A stretch of 64,000 nucleotides of DNA from Humidesulfovibrio sp. (GTDB lineage Bacteria > Desulfobacterota > Desulfovibrionia > Desulfovibrionales > Desulfovibrionaceae): assembly GCA_031292175.1 (NCBI GenBank), contig JARLHQ010000002.1:1-64000 (forward strand). Reading direction: 5' to 3'. The notes under the pieces were generated by a model. The model was not told the origin of the DNA and did no database searches. It worked only from the letters and a program-made list of their open reading frames with translations. Position 1 is the first letter of the stretch. Each line of letters starts with the position of its first letter. Positions 62,197 to 64,000 of this stretch are shown in pieces. The position numbers were made by a program, and so were the translations under genes.

Positions 62197-63620
62197 TTCC
62201 CTCCGCCCCGCCGTCCCGTCTGGCGGCTCTCCCGCTCCCGTATCCGCTCAAGCTCCTTCTCCCGCGCCGCCGCGGTGCGCAGCTCCGCCGCCTCTCCCTT
62301 GGCGTACTGCGCCAGGGTCACGTTGGCCGGACAGGAGCGCACGGCCTCGGCAAAGGACTCGAACAGCGGGTCCACGCTGGACTCCAGCACCATGCCGCAG
62401 CTCAGGCCGTCGCCGCAGTTCTCAATGACCGCGACGATGTCGGCCAGGCGGATATTCTCCCCGGCCACGGCCAAACCGTAGCCGGGCGTATCCTCCTCGC
62501 CCAGATGCACGGTCAGTCCGACCTCGGCGCAGGCGGCCAGAGTCTCCTGCACCACGTCCTCCGGCAAGAGCAGGGCTCGGGACAGTTCCGGCACGGACAG
62601 GGGCGAGAGCCCGGCCGCAAACCGCGCGGCGATGTGCGTAAGCGCGGCCACGGCCACCTTCTGGCGCGAAAGCGGGCTCATGTTCACCGAGAGACCGCGC
62701 CGCACGAAAGCGCCCAGATGCTGCACCGCGTAAGATACCTCCGCGCCCAGGAGCACGATGATCCAGCTGATATAAAGCCAGACCAGAAACAGGGGCAGCT
62801 GCGCGAAACTGCCGTAGATGGCGTTGTACTTGGTGAAGCCTATCTGCCAGTGGATGTAGGACCACTGGGCCGATTGCCACAGGGTGCCCGCCGTCACCCC
62901 GCCCGCCACGGCGGATTTAAGCCGCACGCGGGTATTGGGCACAAAGGCGTACACAAAGGTGAACCCCACCCACACCAGGCTCAACGAGATGAGCTTCAGC
63001 AACAGCTTCTCAAGACTTTCATAGCCAGGATCGGTGATGAACGCATGCACCAGTTCCAGCTTCTGCATGGCCACGGTGAAACTGGCCGCCACCAGGACAA
63101 TGATCGGGCAGATGACGATGATGGAGAAGAAATCCGTAAACTTGCGCCAGCTGGTGCGGCCTTTCTTGACGCCCCAGATGGCGTTGAAGGCGCGCTCCAC
63201 ATTGCCCACGGTGGTGAACACGGTGACGAGCAGCGTGCCCACGCCAACCCAGCCCAGAGTTTTGACATTGGTGTTGCCGATGTACTGGAGGATCTTGTCC
63301 ACCACCTCCGTGCGCCCGGCGGAAACGCCCAGGAGGAAATTCCGGAAGAACTCCGCGTTCTGCAGGCCGAAGCCCTTGGAAATGGAGAAGGCCACAGCCA
63401 GCAGCGGCACGATGGACAGGATGGTGATGAAGGTGAGCGCCGAGGCCCGGATGATGCAGTGGTCGGCTAAAAAGCCCGAGGACACCATATAGATGAGCCG
63501 CGACATGGCGAAGACGCCCTTGCGCACGCCACCCGTCTGATCGACGTCCTTGGCCCAGATGTCCTTTCGGAAATGGCGTTCCAATGCGTTTCGAACGCCC
63601 TTGATTCCCTGCCTCGCCAT
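62190..63620 (-). CDS. YihY/virulence factor BrkB family membrane protein
   Basis: A 476-aa protein: six hydrophobic segments between about 40 and 310 (CIIRASALTFITILSIVPLLAVAF, GTLLVTVFTTVGNVERAFNAIWGV, NAIYGSFAQLPLFLVWLYISWIIVLLGAEV), then a cytoplasmic tail of about 160 residues resembling a winged-helix domain and ending in an Arg/Glu-rich stretch. The family was once called ribonuclease BN; that role does not fit the membrane topology. The tail is longer than in most members. Confidence 0.85.
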   Translation of the reverse strand: MARQGIKGVRNALERHFRKDIWAKDVDQTGGVRKGVFAMSRLIYMVSSGFLADHCIIRASALTFITILSIVPLLAVAFSISKGFGLQNAEFFRNFLLGVSAGRTEVVDKILQYIGNTNVKTLGWVGVGTLLVTVFTTVGNVERAFNAIWGVKKGRTSWRKFTDFFSIIVICPIIVLVAASFTVAMQKLELVHAFITDPGYESLEKLLLKLISLSLVWVGFTFVYAFVPNTRVRLKSAVAGGVTAGTLWQSAQWSYIHWQIGFTKYNAIYGSFAQLPLFLVWLYISWIIVLLGAEVSYAVQHLGAFVRRGLSVNMSPLSRQKVAVAALTHIAARFAAGLSPLSVPELSRALLLPEDVVQETLAACAEVGLTVHLGEEDTPGYGLAVAGENIRLADIVAVIENCGDGLSCGMVLESSVDPLFESFAEAVRSCPANVTLAQYAKGEAAELRTAAAREKELERIRERESRQTGRRGGGNQ

Positions 63621-63646
63621 GCCTGCCCCCGCTGTGGTTTATGCTC

Positions 63647-64000
63647 TTAGAATAAGAGATCCTTGAAGAACTTTATCGGCTTGAGCGGTATCCCCAGGAT
63701 CTCTTTGATGGTGTTGCCGATGAGCGTGCCGGTCGAGATCTCCATTTCCGGATCCTTGAGTCGTCCGAAAACCCGGATGGGCACGTCGGGCAGCCCGGGC
63801 ATGTTGGCCGTCAGGTTCACGGCGATGGTGTCATCCGCCGGAGAGAACCTGCCAGTGCCCGTGACCACCATGTTGGCCCCATTCATGTGGAAGTCTTCGC
63901 TGGCGAACACGCCCTTGCGCACCTTGAGGTCCGCCGAGGCCAGGGAAAAGGGCGAACTGTGCCGCGCGGGCGACGCTTGTTGCGCCGTAGTGACGCCAGA
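63647..64000 (-). CDS. AsmA-family protein, C-terminal part (cut by window edge)
   Basis: The frame is open to the last base, giving 117 residues of C-terminus (SLASADLKVRKGVFASEDF, VTGTGRFSPADDTIAVNLT, PDVPIRVFGRLKDPEM, LGIPLKPIKFFKDLLF). The pattern resembles the C-terminal domain of AsmA-type envelope proteins that bridge the membranes for lipid transfer. The start and most of the protein are outside the window. It is 26 nt upstream of the YihY gene on the same strand. Confidence 0.65.
   Translation of the reverse strand, partial: SGVTTAQQASPARHSSPFSLASADLKVRKGVFASEDFHMNGANMVVTGTGRFSPADDTIAVNLTANMPGLPDVPIRVFGRLKDPEMEISTGTLIGNTIKEILGIPLKPIKFFKDLLF

Overview
The window is high-GC bacterial DNA carrying dsrA-dsrB-dsrD (dissimilatory sulfite reductase plus DsrD) followed by a CbiA-family amidase. 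This, with the order yceD-rpmF-plsX-fabH-fabG-acpP-fabF-glyA-dCMP deaminase-ribD-ribE, points to a sulfate-reducing member of the Desulfovibrionales (Desulfovibrio and relatives). That placement is an inference from gene content; no rRNA or tRNA gene was found. The region reads as core chromosome. I see no CRISPR array, prophage, integrase or intact insertion sequence.

Layout. 0.1-3.4 kb (minus strand): a fused PabB-PabC folate gene, an unusual methyltransferase fused to a C_GCAxxG_C_C redox domain, and rpmB. 3.7-12.7 kb (plus): a long biosynthetic operon for ribosomal protein L32, phospholipid and fatty-acid initiation and elongation, serine hydroxymethyltransferase, dCMP deaminase and riboflavin, closed by a strong bidirectional terminator. 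12.8-15.2 kb (minus): ilvB-ilvN preceded by a short Val/Leu-rich leader peptide and a terminator hairpin, a classical attenuation arrangement. 15.2-18.1 kb (minus): cheV, a NeuB-family sugar-acid synthase, and a winged-helix/Rossmann regulator with its own promoter. 18.3-20.1 kb: acyl-CoA synthetase. 20.2-25.7 kb: a small orphan protein, a secreted cyclophilin, then cbiA/dsrD/dsrB/dsrA. 25.9-32.2 kb: a YkgJ cysteine-cluster protein, a cation exchanger, a CLC chloride transporter with altered key residues, pirin, and a rhodanese/MauE membrane pair. 32.6-37.4 kb: ChrA and a MacAB-type efflux system. 37.4-40.8 kb: a GAF/DHp signalling protein, the severed tail of a chemoreceptor gene, a LysR regulator and a divergent carboxymuconolactone-decarboxylase-like gene. 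41-45.8 kb: a complete Liv branched-chain amino-acid ABC transporter. 46-47.5 kb: gmhA, a stand-alone receiver and pgpA. 47.7-51.8 kb: the full tolQ-tolR-tolA-tolB-pal set. 51.9-54.5 kb: PHP phosphoesterase, bifunctional-nuclease-like protein, miaB. 54.7-58.7 kb: a tight operon of a cytochrome c, cutA, three consecutive small-molecule kinases of unrelated folds and a membrane methyltransferase. 59-64 kb: nth, tgt, a YdcF/DUF218 protein, fur, a divergent 56-aa membrane protein, YihY and the C-terminus of an AsmA-like protein cut by the window edge.

How it fits together. The energy-conserving step is represented by DsrAB with DsrD. The CbiA-type amidase beside it may amidate the siroheme of that enzyme. 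Branched-chain amino acids are linked by two loci, ilvBN (made, attenuated) and liv (imported). The envelope is served by plsX/fab, pgpA, gmhA, Tol-Pal, YihY and AsmA. The most promising places for something undescribed are the three-kinase operon at 55.3-58.0 kb, the methyltransferase/redox fusion at 2.0-3.1 kb, the NeuB-linked regulator at 17.3-17.9 kb, and the DHp-without-ATPase protein at 37.4-38.6 kb.
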